This document shows positions 32,160 to 41,595 of a stretch of 64,000 bases of DNA, piece after piece (positions within the stretch are counted from its first letter, which is position 1; each line of letters starts with the position of its first letter). Made by a program: the position numbers and the translations under genes. The notes beneath the pieces were generated by a model. It was not told the DNA's origin, did no database searches, and saw only the letters and a list, made by a program, of their open reading frames with translations. The stretch is from JAAYUJ01 sp963698165 (GTDB taxonomy: Bacteria > Desulfobacterota > Syntrophobacteria > Syntrophobacterales > Syntrophobacteraceae): contig CAVOPT010000009.1 of the NCBI GenBank assembly GCA_963698165.1, forward strand, positions 310,001 through 374,000, in the 5' to 3' direction.

Positions 32160-34666
32160 TGGTGATTCGGGGGGAGCTTCATCAGCGCCAGGTCAGCATT
32201 GCCGATGACGGTCATGAGGATATTGTTGAAGTCGTGGGCGATTCCTCCAGCCAGGACCCCCAGACTCTCGAGCTTCTGCGTGTGCATCATCTGTTCCCCG
32301 AGGCGCTTTCGTTCCTCCTCCTGCCTCTTCCTCTCGGTGATGTCATTTGCCAGGACGGCAAACTGGCCTTCCTGCGGCGAATAAGCGTAGACCTCATAGT
32401 ACTTGTCGTGCGCTGCAACATGGTTTTCCAGAGACACGGGTTCCCGGGTCAGTGCAACCCGGCCGAATGTCTGCACCCAATACGGCTCCAGATCCGGGAT
32501 GAGCTCCCGGACCGTTCGCCCGATGATCTGGTCTCTCGGAAGGTTCATGATCCGTTCAAAGGCCGGGTTTACATCCAGGTAGCGATAATCGACGGCAGTC
32601 CCGTCCGCGTCCCAGATGATCTCATGGAGGGCCATCCCCTGGCTCATCGAGTCGTAAAGCATCTGGCAGCGCTGAGAGTTCTCCAGCAGTTTCCCGGCAG
32701 CCAGGCGCTGCTCGAGACGGGCATGGAGCACCGGCGCCATATGTTCGGCAATGTGCTCCAGAAGTTCCATATCGTTATCGGTGTAATCGGACTGCTTGTT
32801 GGCCGCGATCAGAAGACCGATGGAAGTCCCTTTGAAGACAAGGGGCACGAGCAGACAACGGTCGATGGGAATGTGCCCCTCCGGTACTCTGAACGGCTCA
32901 TTGGAGTACCGAGCCGTGCAACCTTCCATGACGCTGCCCCAGATGTTGTTTCCCCAGGTCTCACGCGGAAAAACGGCGCTCTTGTGCTCCATCTGGCATT
33001 GAGTCCAGACATGCCGGGTCATGGATGGGCAGACGAGGGAACCTTCCTCGTCGAGATAGCCGAATACCCCGAAGGGGCTCTTCATGAGCTCCAGGACGAC
33101 CTTGAGGACCTCATCGTAGGTCTCCTCGTCGTCGGCGAAGGCGAGAAACGCCCTGGAGATACGATTCAAGGAGATGTTGAAACTCTCCGAGCGCCGCAGG
33201 GCCTCCTCGGCCTCTTTTCGCTCGGAGAGGTTTCTTGCAGCGCCCAAAAACGCCGGTTGACCGTCGTATTCCATGAAACGAACGTTGATTTCCACCGGAA
33301 TCAGTGATCCATCCCTGCGCCGGTGCACCGACTCGAAGGTGACCGACTTTTTGGCGCGAATCTCCTGAAAATGGGCGATAATCTCTGCCGGCTCCTCCAC
33401 AATGGCATCGATGTCAACAATGTGCATCCGCAGAAATTCATCATGAGAGTAGCCGAGCTCCCTGCATGCCTGATCATTGGCCGCTATGATCCTTCCTGTT
33501 GCATCGGCGATATAAATCGGATCGCTCACGTTCTGGAAAAGCGCCCTGAACCTTTGTTCACTCGAAAGTGCCGCTTGCTCGGATCTGGAACGCTCGGCGA
33601 CCTCCTTTTCCAACTCTTGGGTTCGCTCCCTGACCCGCTCTTCCAGTTGCTCGGTCAAGGCCTTGAACGAATGCTCAGCCCTGAGCCGCTCCTCAAGTTC
33701 CTGCTGAAGAGAGGCAGTCCGGTTGCGCACGATTCTTCTGAGGGAGGCGTTCCAATACATGACAGCAAGCAGCAGAATTGCGAGGGAAGAAGCCACTGCT
33801 CCGATGATGAAGGATATTGTGGGTCTCCAGCGCTCGCCCTCGATATGGATCCAACGTTTTATGGCCTGACGGCGCTCATCCTCGGTGATGGCCGCCAACC
33901 CCCTGTTCAGGATGCTCTGCAGTTCTGGCCAATCCTTGCGGATGCCGATACACCAGCGGTAATCGAAGGCGGTCTTGCCGACCAGTTGCAGGTTTGTGAT
34001 ACCGGCTTCCTGGGAGTAGAACGTTGCATTGGCCATGTTCTCCACATAAGCATCCACCGTTCCCATGGACGCCTTGGCCAGACCGGTGGAGATATCGGGG
34101 ACGACGTCCAGGTTGATTTCGGGATAAAAGTTTCTCAGGATATCGTGGGCGGCGTAGTTGGACACAACGGCAACTTTCTTCCCTTTGAGATCGTTCAGGG
34201 AAAGACTCATCATTGATCCGCTGCGCGAGAAGATGCCTCCTGGTACTGCAACAAGGGTGTCGGTGAAGAGCGCAAATGTCTCCCGTTCGGGGGTGCGGAC
34301 CATCGCTCCCAAAAGATCGACTTCGTGCCGCCAAAACTTCTGCATCGCTTCGTCCCAGTTCTCCAAACGGACGATGCTCAAGGCAACCCCAAGTTTTTTT
34401 TCAAGAATCCGGATGATGTCAGCGGCCGCTCCCTGGTAGTCGCCCTGCTCGTCAAAGTATTCGATGGGCTTGAAGTCCGGATCGGGTGCCAGGCGTATGA
34501 CGGGGTGAGTCGAAAGCCACTGTCTTTCCTCGGAGGTGAGCTCCACGACGCTGGTGGGGCGCTCGTCGGAAGCCAAACAGACTGCCTGGGCCGCTGACAG
34601 ATATGCTGCAACGAGAGTGAGCCTCAAGAACAGAGTACATAAGATGCTCGCAAACCGTGGGCTCAT
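32144..34666 (-). CDS. Hybrid histidine kinase, N-terminal part (SBP3-TM-PAS-GAF-PAS-HisKA)
   Basis: From the ATG at 34666 (preceded by GCAGGAG) there is a signal peptide, a periplasmic solute-binding type-3 domain (VIRLAPDPDFKPIEYFDEQG through WPELQSILNRGLAAITEDER) and a transmembrane span (GAVASSLAILLLAVMYW). Next come a PAS domain (ALFQNVSDPIYIADATGRII), a GAF domain, a second PAS domain and the H-box (LAGGIAHDFNNILM). The frame ends at 32144 because a run of six G (32169-32174) is one base short. With one more base it joins the 31161-32159 frame, giving a kinase of about 1170 residues. The ligand is probably a small periplasmic solute. Confidence 0.9.
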   Translation of the reverse strand: MSPRFASILCTLFLRLTLVAAYLSAAQAVCLASDERPTSVVELTSEERQWLSTHPVIRLAPDPDFKPIEYFDEQGDYQGAAADIIRILEKKLGVALSIVRLENWDEAMQKFWRHEVDLLGAMVRTPERETFALFTDTLVAVPGGIFSRSGSMMSLSLNDLKGKKVAVVSNYAAHDILRNFYPEINLDVVPDISTGLAKASMGTVDAYVENMANATFYSQEAGITNLQLVGKTAFDYRWCIGIRKDWPELQSILNRGLAAITEDERRQAIKRWIHIEGERWRPTISFIIGAVASSLAILLLAVMYWNASLRRIVRNRTASLQQELEERLRAEHSFKALTEQLEERVRERTQELEKEVAERSRSEQAALSSEQRFRALFQNVSDPIYIADATGRIIAANDQACRELGYSHDEFLRMHIVDIDAIVEEPAEIIAHFQEIRAKKSVTFESVHRRRDGSLIPVEINVRFMEYDGQPAFLGAARNLSERKEAEEALRRSESFNISLNRISRAFLAFADDEETYDEVLKVVLELMKSPFGVFGYLDEEGSLVCPSMTRHVWTQCQMEHKSAVFPRETWGNNIWGSVMEGCTARYSNEPFRVPEGHIPIDRCLLVPLVFKGTSIGLLIAANKQSDYTDNDMELLEHIAEHMAPVLHARLEQRLAAGKLLENSQRCQMLYDSMSQGMALHEIIWDADGTAVDYRYLDVNPAFERIMNLPRDQIIGRTVRELIPDLEPYWVQTFGRVALTREPVSLENHVAAHDKYYEVYAYSPQEGQFAVLANDITERKRQEEERKRLGEQMMHTQKLESLGVLAGGIAHDFNNILMTVIGNADLALMKLPPNHHWWNT

Positions 34667-34822
34667 TGAGGATTCAACTCCTGCAGCGAGGGGACTTCTT
34701 TTAGTGTGTTGCGTCAACATACACGAAGTTACTGATAATAATGGCCTATCCGTTTGGTTTGAAGCAAAAAAGCTGATCCGAACGCATTGAGATATGGGAC
34801 CGGAGTCCCGTAACCGCGTTCA

Positions 34823-35965
34823 TCAGCTCATCCCCCCTTCATCGCGCTCTTTGAAGACATCTTTTGCTGCGAACAACCCGTTGAGCGCTGCAGGAAATCC
34901 GGCGTAGACGGCCATCTGCATGATGACTTCGATCACTTCCTGGCGCGTGCAGCCGACATTGAGGGCACCGTGGATGTGCACCTTGAGCTGGGGAGAAGCA
35001 TTGCCAAGAGCGGTCAGGGCGGCGACCACGGCAATCTCCCGTGACCTCAAATCCAGCCCCTGTCGAGAGTATATATCCCCGAAAGGAAATTCAATGAGGT
35101 ATCGAGCAAAATCAGGGGCGATGTCCTTGAGGCTTTCAATGACACGCTCGCCGGCTTCGCCGTCAATTTCCCTGAGCTTTTCCCAGCCCCGCTGGAAACG
35201 ATCCGGGTTGGGCATGTCTTCGGTCCCTTGCTGCGGCGAAAATAGGCTCGACGACTCGGACGGTGCCTCAGGATCCTCCAATGCGTGAAACGCGGCGCTC
35301 TGTGCGTGAATGCTCGTGGTATCGAAGACCGGGACGGGAGAATCTTCACGTCGAACGAGGATGGAGATCTCAGTGCAGCCTAGAATCACCCCCTGAGCAC
35401 CTTTCTCCACGAGTCTTCCCATGACCCGTCGGTATTCCTCCCGCGAAGCCTCCAAAGCCCTGCCCATGCAGAGTTCCTGGAATATGATGCGGTCCACGGT
35501 CTTGCGGTCCGAATCATCCGGAATCACCACCTCCAGGCCGTGCCGGTCCTGGAGTCGCCCCCTGTAAAAGTCGAGCTCCATGGTGAATCGTGTTCCCAGG
35601 AGCCCCACCCTGTGAAGTCCCTGTCGTTTGATTTCGTCAGCCGTTGGATCGGCAATGTGCAGAAGGGGGATACCGGCTGCGTCCTCGATCTGGGAGGCTA
35701 CCCGGTGGAGGGTGTTGGTGCACAGCACGAGGAAATCGGCGCCGGAGTCCCTGAGTCGACGCCCGGCCGATCCCAGGAGCCTGCCGGCTTCCTCCCAGTC
35801 TCCAGTCTGCATCAGGTGTTCAATTTCCTGAAAGTCCACACTGAAGAGGACCAGCTTGGCGGAGTGAAACCCTCCCAACCGATCCCTGACGGTTTCGTTG
35901 ATGATCCGGTAGTAGGGAATCGTTGATTCCCAGCTCATTCCACCCAGCAGGCCGATGGTTTTCAT
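34823..35965 (-). CDS. Aspartate/glutamate racemase fused to a carboxymuconolactone-decarboxylase domain
   Basis: 380 residues from the ATG at 35965; the frame is open to 35995. Residues 1-230 are an aspartate-racemase-family enzyme (MKTIGLLGGMSWESTIPYY), with the paired cysteines in VLCTNTLH and LGCTEIS that act as the two acid/base residues. The last 125 residues form a CMD-like helical domain (RSREIAVVAALTALGNASPQ, then VIEVIMQMAVYAGFPAALNG) without the redox CxxC of AhpD proteins. Racemase and CMD domains are normally separate proteins. The linker (about 230-265) is low-complexity. The substrate is unknown. Confidence 0.85.
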   Translation of the reverse strand: MKTIGLLGGMSWESTIPYYRIINETVRDRLGGFHSAKLVLFSVDFQEIEHLMQTGDWEEAGRLLGSAGRRLRDSGADFLVLCTNTLHRVASQIEDAAGIPLLHIADPTADEIKRQGLHRVGLLGTRFTMELDFYRGRLQDRHGLEVVIPDDSDRKTVDRIIFQELCMGRALEASREEYRRVMGRLVEKGAQGVILGCTEISILVRREDSPVPVFDTTSIHAQSAAFHALEDPEAPSESSSLFSPQQGTEDMPNPDRFQRGWEKLREIDGEAGERVIESLKDIAPDFARYLIEFPFGDIYSRQGLDLRSREIAVVAALTALGNASPQLKVHIHGALNVGCTRQEVIEVIMQMAVYAGFPAALNGLFAAKDVFKERDEGGMS

Positions 35966-36108
35966 TGGAGCTTGATATCCTTTTGATTGGCCCAAACCAT
36001 TGGGGTCGAGCCTTGTTCATGAAGCTTTACGCAAGCAGACAGGCAGGATTCCATCCCCACAAGGATGACATGTCGGTACCTGGATTGTCGAATGCGGTGC
36101 GCCGAAAG

Positions 36109-36894
36109 TCAGTCCACCTTCCAGGCACCCTCCTTGTTGACCATTGCCCTGAAAGTCTTCTCCCGGCCCGTATCGAGAACGATGGTCGCAATGGGGCCGC
36201 GGACGTAAACCGCCCGGACCTGTTTCCTGCGCGCCTCACGGTCGGGAATTCCCGTCCTGATTTCTTCGAGGAACGCTTTTTCTCCTCCCCCATGGCGCAT
36301 GGCCACTAATTCCGCGAAGCGCTCACCGGTGCAAAAACCTCGAGCGGCCTCCAGGTTCCCCTCGCGCAGGGCTTCCTCGAACGCCAGGAGAGCCTGAGCC
36401 TGGGGACTCTGGAAGGCTCTTCTGCCGTATAATCTTGCAGTGACCTCATCCTGAAAAAGGGGTGCGCTGAAGGACGCGTTGTATTCCACCGGGGGGAGTG
36501 GGCCTTGCGCAAACTTCCAGCGCACCAGGCCGAGCACCCGGTTGTTGCCCATTTCGAACCTCTCGAACCCACCGCCCTTCTCGGTGATGGTGAAGGTGGG
36601 AAGGGAAACGCGGGAGTCCCTTGGCGAGAGGAGCAAGCTCCCCTGGACGGGGCCCCTGGTGAGTTTTTTCATATCCAGCCGAAGGAGGATGCCGCGAACA
36701 TTGCGTTGCCTCGCAAGCCGCTCCAGGGATTGCATGAACGGGCCCGACAGGATCGACTCGGGCAACTCCCGGTCCGTGAGGAGTATACGGAACTCAGCCC
36801 GTTCCAGGATCCCTTCTTCATTGCCGTGGCGCATGACGGCGGCATGCTTCAGCTCGACCGTTGTCTCCCCCGCGCTCAGTCGACCCGAGGCCAC
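36109..36894 (-). CDS. Envelope protein of unknown function, N-terminus out of frame
   Basis: 261 residues as an open frame starting GTG at 36894. The sequence is protein-like throughout (MQSLERLARQRNVRGILLRL; FERFEMGNNRVLGLVRWKFA) and ends in a domain resembling NTF2-type or lumazine-binding-like folds (LLAFEEALREGNLEAARGFC to GAWKVD). Directly upstream, another frame from the ATG at 37015 encodes MDLGGAPRKAFYLLATVCLA VLGGLS, a signal or anchor peptide. The present frame would continue it through FFSLSAPVLAIDPGVASGRL. An indel near 36940-36950 probably separates the two. No family was recognised. Confidence 0.6.
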   Translation of the reverse strand: MASGRLSAGETTVELKHAAVMRHGNEEGILERAEFRILLTDRELPESILSGPFMQSLERLARQRNVRGILLRLDMKKLTRGPVQGSLLLSPRDSRVSLPTFTITEKGGGFERFEMGNNRVLGLVRWKFAQGPLPPVEYNASFSAPLFQDEVTARLYGRRAFQSPQAQALLAFEEALREGNLEAARGFCTGERFAELVAMRHGGGEKAFLEEIRTGIPDREARRKQVRAVYVRGPIATIVLDTGREKTFRAMVNKEGAWKVD

Positions 36895-37015
36895 CCCCGG
36901 GTCGATGGCGAGGACGGGAGCCGAGAGCGAGAAGAACGCTCAAGCCCCCCAGCACCGCGAGGCATACAGTTGCAAGAAGGTAAAATGCCTTCCTTGGTGC
37001 TCCTCCCAGGTCCAT
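36895..37015 (-). pseudogene. Signal-peptide fragment of the 36109-36894 gene
   Basis: The ATG at 37015 begins a hydrophobic leader (AFYLLATVCLAVLGG) that loses coding character after ALGS. It is probably the true start of the downstream envelope protein, shifted by one small indel beside a run of six G. Confidence 0.45.
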
Positions 37016-37193
37016 GGTCACTCCCTTGCGTGGCGCGACGCTGCTAAGAATTTGGATTCACCGCCCTTGCCCCCACATTACCGCTTGAATTGGGTCGCAG
37101 TAATCGCCCGGAGTCAAGCAATTTCTTTTTCCAGTGGAGGCGAAAGCACCGTGGTCGCGGCCATGCCCCATACGCGTCAACTTTGGCTTTTTG

Positions 37194-37356
37194 TTACCAC
37201 GAAGAACACGAAGGAAGCGAAGATGTCATTCAGTGGACGGTCGATCCCCAAGAGATGAGTTCGTCTTTGAGGTCGGTCCTGTGGTACGATTGAGAGAGAA
37301 CATGGAAGTGTTTTATCGCGTTACTCCTTCATGTTCTTCGTGCACTTCGTGGTGAA
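37194..37356. repeat. Inverted pair of CTTCGTG-type intergenic repeats
   Basis: CCACGAAGAACACGAAGG (37197-37214) faces TTCTTCGTGCACTTCGTGG (37334-37352). A third copy is at 51017-51050. The surrounding 37016-37424 stretch (about 400 bases) has no supported gene. Confidence 0.6.
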
Positions 37357-37424
37357 AAGACCGTTGAGCACCGATTTTCGCGAGACGTATAACCGTCACA
37401 TGAATATAACATTTAGGAACCTTG

Positions 37425-39146
37425 TCACTGAAAGTGAAAGCTGATCTGGGCATCGTTGAGCCATGGGATTTTCTGGGGTAGCCGCTGCCAGGGGACTGCT
37501 CGCAAAATGGGATTGTGTGCGCGCCGGGGATACGTGACAGTTATGTGTCCGCCTTTGACTGCCACCTCACCCTTTCCCTTGACGAAATCTCGATTAAGCT
37601 TCGGGGCATCACAGGCCTCGAAACCTCGGAGATTCTGAGCCAATCTGCTATAGAGGGTGTCTGCGATCATTGTCATGATGATGTCGAAATGGACCTTGAT
37701 GAGGATGGGCGAGGAGAGTGCGTTGAGATGGAAGAATTTCACCGCCTCGGCGATGCCATTCTCCACACGCCACCGACGGGCATAGTTTCCGACAATGAGC
37801 TCCACCGGGGTTTCCTGATCGTTGGTGATGATGAATGCCGGCTTTTCACGTCCATTGCCGCGCATGACGATCTGACGAACTTGGCCATCGTAGTCTCGCA
37901 GGGGGACTGTGGATTCATGGATCAAAGGATTTTGGTACTTGCGCTTCTCGTGAGCAATGGTGATCCGCTTCCAGGAGCCGATCTTCTCGAGATCTTCCAT
38001 GAGCTTGTGTCCCCGACGGCGAAGAGTGATGAACTTGACTCCCTGCTGATTGAGCTTGGAGAGGTTTTCGTAGGTCGTGAACTTGGAGTCGAAGATGAAA
38101 GTCGGCTTTACACCGCGTCGCACCCGCTTCCAGAAAGAAAGGAAGGTGAGCACCTGGTCGTCGGCCTCCTCTTTCTGGATGTCTGCCGCGGTATAGAGCA
38201 GGAGTTTCGTTTGAGCATCTTGAGCAAAGAGGGTGAGTGCCCCCTTCATGACCCTTCCCCTGGCTCCCGCCCAGTGCTCCTCGAGCACTGACTGATCGCC
38301 ATAATGAGGAACGGTGTGGAAATCCAAATTGATGGTTGTTCCGTCATAGAGACCCAGCCGGGAGGATCGCTGAACGAAGGCCTGCTGCAACCGAGTGAGG
38401 TGAACCTCGTCCAGGGAGTAAGAGTAGGTGGAGAGGGCCGTGCACTTGGGAAGCACATTGAGCCCGGCAAAAAGTCCGAGGGCCGGATCGAAGGCATGCT
38501 CCCCAACGTGGGCATAGCGCTCGGTGCCGAGGAGTTTCAAGGCAAGAAAGGAAAGGAAGTAATTGCCGGCGGCAATGACCTTGGTCCCCGGCAGACCTGC
38601 TGCCTGGACCACTTCGTGAAGGCCGAGCTGGGCAATGAAGGGAGCAAACAGGAAGATCCCCGCCGCGGTGGATTCGAGACGCTGCCCTTCGATTTTATCG
38701 AGTGAATCGAAAGACTCGGAACGCTCCGGCACCTGCGCTCCCCGCACGGTAAGACCAAGCTTGAGACGGGTTCGGCGAGGAAGCTTGGGGAGTCCCTCTT
38801 CGGCAAGCACCCGTTCCACCGTGCGCACGGAAAGCTCCACTGCCTCTTCACTGAGGAGCTCCACGATCTCTCCGGCGGAGAGTCGCTGTTGGCGCCAGGC
38901 AATGATTTTCAAGCGGGTATCGGAGTTCACCTTGTGACGGGAGGGCTTGCCCTGTGGGGAGCTTTCCGTCAGGTCGATCTTGCCGTGTCGGAACTGATGG
39001 CAAAGCAATCTCACATAGCCGGGCGAGAAACCGAAGCGCTCCGCAACGAGCTGGGTAGGCAGCCGATCGACGAAGTAGGCCCTCAGGGCCTCGTAGCGAC
39101 GCTGCCAGGTAGGAACCGGTTGAGTGAAGAAGGTGGCGTCACGCAT
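37425..39146 (-). CDS. DDE transposase with N-terminal helix-turn-helix
   Basis: About 573 residues from the ATG at 39146; the frame is open further upstream but that part looks non-coding. An HTH region (VDRLPTQLVAERFGFSPGYV, and a second helix pair LSAGEIVELLSEEAVELSVR) is followed by a DDE core. That core has RLGLYDGTTINLDF (first Asp), PTFIFDSKFTTYENL (second Asp) and NYARRWRVENGIAEAVKF (YxxRWxxE-type Glu). It most resembles IS1634/IS4-superfamily transposases. Clear terminal inverted repeats were not found, so the element's ends are undefined. The gene appears intact. Confidence 0.82.
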   Translation of the reverse strand: MRDATFFTQPVPTWQRRYEALRAYFVDRLPTQLVAERFGFSPGYVRLLCHQFRHGKIDLTESSPQGKPSRHKVNSDTRLKIIAWRQQRLSAGEIVELLSEEAVELSVRTVERVLAEEGLPKLPRRTRLKLGLTVRGAQVPERSESFDSLDKIEGQRLESTAAGIFLFAPFIAQLGLHEVVQAAGLPGTKVIAAGNYFLSFLALKLLGTERYAHVGEHAFDPALGLFAGLNVLPKCTALSTYSYSLDEVHLTRLQQAFVQRSSRLGLYDGTTINLDFHTVPHYGDQSVLEEHWAGARGRVMKGALTLFAQDAQTKLLLYTAADIQKEEADDQVLTFLSFWKRVRRGVKPTFIFDSKFTTYENLSKLNQQGVKFITLRRRGHKLMEDLEKIGSWKRITIAHEKRKYQNPLIHESTVPLRDYDGQVRQIVMRGNGREKPAFIITNDQETPVELIVGNYARRWRVENGIAEAVKFFHLNALSSPILIKVHFDIIMTMIADTLYSRLAQNLRGFEACDAPKLNRDFVKGKGEVAVKGGHITVTYPRRAHNPILRAVPWQRLPQKIPWLNDAQISFHFQ

Positions 39147-39503
39147 CACTGTTATAATATAGTGACGCTTAAAAATGTCAATAGAAAAACATAAAACATG
39201 ACTTGAAGAGCGGTCGGAGGACACAGTGAAGACGGAGGTCAAAACCTCATAATACCTGTCTATTCCATAGGATGCATAGACCATGGACCATGATGCTTCA
39301 TAAGGTCTGAAATGTTTTAGCAGGAACTCTTGCATCATTCTGATCGTCACATCGAATAACAAAAAGGGAGGCCATCCCTTGAGTGATACAGCTTGAACCC
39401 TTGCCGACAAACAGTTCTCGGATTCATGCTTAACCATATCGGCGGGAATGTGTTATCGACAAAACCGTCGCGAAAATCGGTGTTGAGTTGACGCCCATGG
39501 GCC

Positions 39504-39686
39504 ATGCCCGGGAATTTCCGGTTCCCACTCGACCCGAACCTGGATTCTGTGTTAGGCAATTCATGCAGGGGGCAAAACGGAAACGTTTCAAACTCGACGA
39601 CGATGGATGGCGTTCGCCCCGCCGACCCGCATTGGAAAGGACCCATCGCGGCGACCGCCGAAAAGTCGAGGGCTGGGCCATCATGA
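39504..39686 (+). CDS. Candidate short peptide upstream of the radical SAM gene (weak)
   Basis: A 60-codon frame (MPGNFRFPLDPNLDSVLGNS onward, one Cys) lies 38 bases before the radical SAM gene, inside an otherwise gene-less 577-base stretch (39147-39723). It is the only short same-strand frame there that could be a RiPP precursor, but there is no ribosome binding site and no recognised leader motif. Overlapping frames are equally open. Confidence 0.15.
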   Translation: MPGNFRFPLDPNLDSVLGNSCRGQNGNVSNSTTMDGVRPADPHWKGPIAATAEKSRAGPS

Positions 39687-39723
39687 CCTGCGTCGGGCGC
39701 AACACGAGCTGTGAGGCCGTACG

Positions 39724-41595
39724 ATGATACGAAATCAACCTGGCATGATGCAACGGGTGGCTCTGGTATCCACCCCATGGCCACTCTACAATCATCCTTC
39801 CATTCAGCTGGGAACTCTCAAGGCCTTCCTGGGGCACCGGCACCCGGACCTGAGAGTGGATGCCCATCACTTCTTCCTCAAGGCTGCGCGGGCCGTCGGC
39901 TACCAGACCTACCAGGCCGTCTCCGAGAGGATCTGGCCTGCGGAGTGTCTTTTCGCGGCGCTGCTCTTTCCCGAGCGCCTGGAGGCCATCGAGGGGCTGT
40001 ATCACCGGGAGACGGCCTCCAGGCCTGAGCTCAAAGGCGTTGATTTCCGAAAGATCGTCTCCACCCTGCGGGATGTTTCTGAGGATTTCATCCACGGCAC
40101 CGATTGGGAAAGTTACGGTCTTGCGGGCTTTTCCATTTGCCTTTGCCAGCTCACATCCAGCCTTTACTGCATTCGCCGCATCAAGGAGAAACACCCGGAC
40201 CTCCCGGTGGTCGTGGGAGGATCGGGATTGGGGGGCAACCCGGGTCCCGGATTTTTCAAAGCGTTCCCCGAAGTGGACTTCCTCATCGTCGGGGAGGGGG
40301 AACTGCCAATGGCGAGACTTGTCCATGAGCTCAAGGGCAATCGCCCAAGAGCTGCCCTTCCCTCCATTGCAGGCGTTGTCACCGGGGAATCCGCTGCACG
40401 CCAGACCATCCCTTCAGCGAGTCAATTGGAGCACTTGAAGGGACTCCCGCCTCCCGACTACGACGACTACTTCCAACTCCTCTCCGCCTTGGGCGAGGAC
40501 AGCGCCTTTTTCCCAACGCTTCCCGCCGAGATGTCCCGGGGCTGCTGGTGGCGCCGAACCGACCCGGCGGGGACCGGCAAGGGCTGTGCCTTCTGCAATC
40601 TCAACCTCCAGTGGGACGGCTACCGGTCCAAGGATCCCTCTCAGATTGCGGAGGAGATCGATTTTCTGACGGACAGGCACAAGGCCCTTTCCATTGCCTT
40701 CACCGACAATGTGCTCCCTGTCGAGGGGTCCCGGGAGGTTTTCGAGGGACTTGCCCGCCTTGGAAAAGACCTCCGGATGTTTGGGGAGATCCGGGCTTCC
40801 ACGACTGCTCCCATGCTGGAGCTCATGAGGTCCGCCGGCTTTCACGAGGTGCAGGTGGGCATTGAAGCCCTGGGAACCCGGCTGCTCCGCAAGATGAACA
40901 AGGGATCCTCGGCCATAGAGAACCTCGAAATCATGAAGAACTGCGAGGAAGCACGCCTCGTCAACGTGTCCAACCTGATCCTCGAGTTTCCGGGAAGCGA
41001 TGAAGAAGATGTGGAGGAGACCCTCCGCACCCTTGAATTTGCCCGCGTTTTCCGCCCCCTGAGGGGAGTCGTTTTCTGGCTGGGCATGGGAAGCCCCATG
41101 TTTGAAGCCCCGCATCGGTTCGGACTCAGGGCGACGTTCAACCATCCCCACCATGGAGTCCTGTTTCCGGCGGAAATCGCCGGCTCCATGCGCTTCATGA
41201 TCCAGGGATACCGGGGTGACATTGTCCGGCAAAGGCACCTCTGGAAGCCTGTCAGGAAAAAGCTCCATGAATGGCGGGAGGCCTACGACCACCATGCGGG
41301 TCGGTGCAGCCCGGATCCCCCTCTCAGTTTCAGGGACGGGCGCACCTTCCTCATGATTCACGAGAGGAACCATGGAGAACCGGAATGCAATCACCGCCTG
41401 GTGGGCGCCTCGCGGGAAATCTATCTCCTGTGCCGGAAAACCCGCTCCATCGGGGAGATCCTGGCCCATTTCCCCAAGATGCCGGAGGACAGGGTCTTGC
41501 AGTTCCTGCGGATGATGGTGGAGAAAAAGCTCATGTTCGAGGAGAGGGGAAGGTTTCTGAGCCTCGCCGTTTCCCTGCACCCCCAGGACCATTGA
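39724..41595 (+). CDS. B12-binding radical SAM enzyme of the RiPP-maturation type
   Basis: 623 residues. An N-terminal cobalamin-binding-like region (VALVSTPWPLYNHPSIQLGT; VVVGGSGLGGNPGPGFFKAF; VDFLIVGEGELPMARL) leads to the radical SAM core at about residue 275 with the iron-sulfur cysteines in SRGCWW and GCAFCNLN. A GIEALGTRLLRKMNKG segment, typical of the core's end, follows. The C-terminal 60 residues (EIYLLCRKTRSIGEILAHFP) are a PqqD-like recognition-type helix bundle. This matches the 'RiPP maturation radical SAM protein 1' family, thought to methylate or otherwise modify peptides. No sure precursor gene is nearby. Confidence 0.88.
   Translation: MIRNQPGMMQRVALVSTPWPLYNHPSIQLGTLKAFLGHRHPDLRVDAHHFFLKAARAVGYQTYQAVSERIWPAECLFAALLFPERLEAIEGLYHRETASRPELKGVDFRKIVSTLRDVSEDFIHGTDWESYGLAGFSICLCQLTSSLYCIRRIKEKHPDLPVVVGGSGLGGNPGPGFFKAFPEVDFLIVGEGELPMARLVHELKGNRPRAALPSIAGVVTGESAARQTIPSASQLEHLKGLPPPDYDDYFQLLSALGEDSAFFPTLPAEMSRGCWWRRTDPAGTGKGCAFCNLNLQWDGYRSKDPSQIAEEIDFLTDRHKALSIAFTDNVLPVEGSREVFEGLARLGKDLRMFGEIRASTTAPMLELMRSAGFHEVQVGIEALGTRLLRKMNKGSSAIENLEIMKNCEEARLVNVSNLILEFPGSDEEDVEETLRTLEFARVFRPLRGVVFWLGMGSPMFEAPHRFGLRATFNHPHHGVLFPAEIAGSMRFMIQGYRGDIVRQRHLWKPVRKKLHEWREAYDHHAGRCSPDPPLSFRDGRTFLMIHERNHGEPECNHRLVGASREIYLLCRKTRSIGEILAHFPKMPEDRVLQFLRMMVEKKLMFEERGRFLSLAVSLHPQDH

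Noticed and set aside
32069..33307. 412-codon open frame on the plus strand
   Set aside because: Antisense to the hybrid kinase, whose domains are clear on the minus strand.
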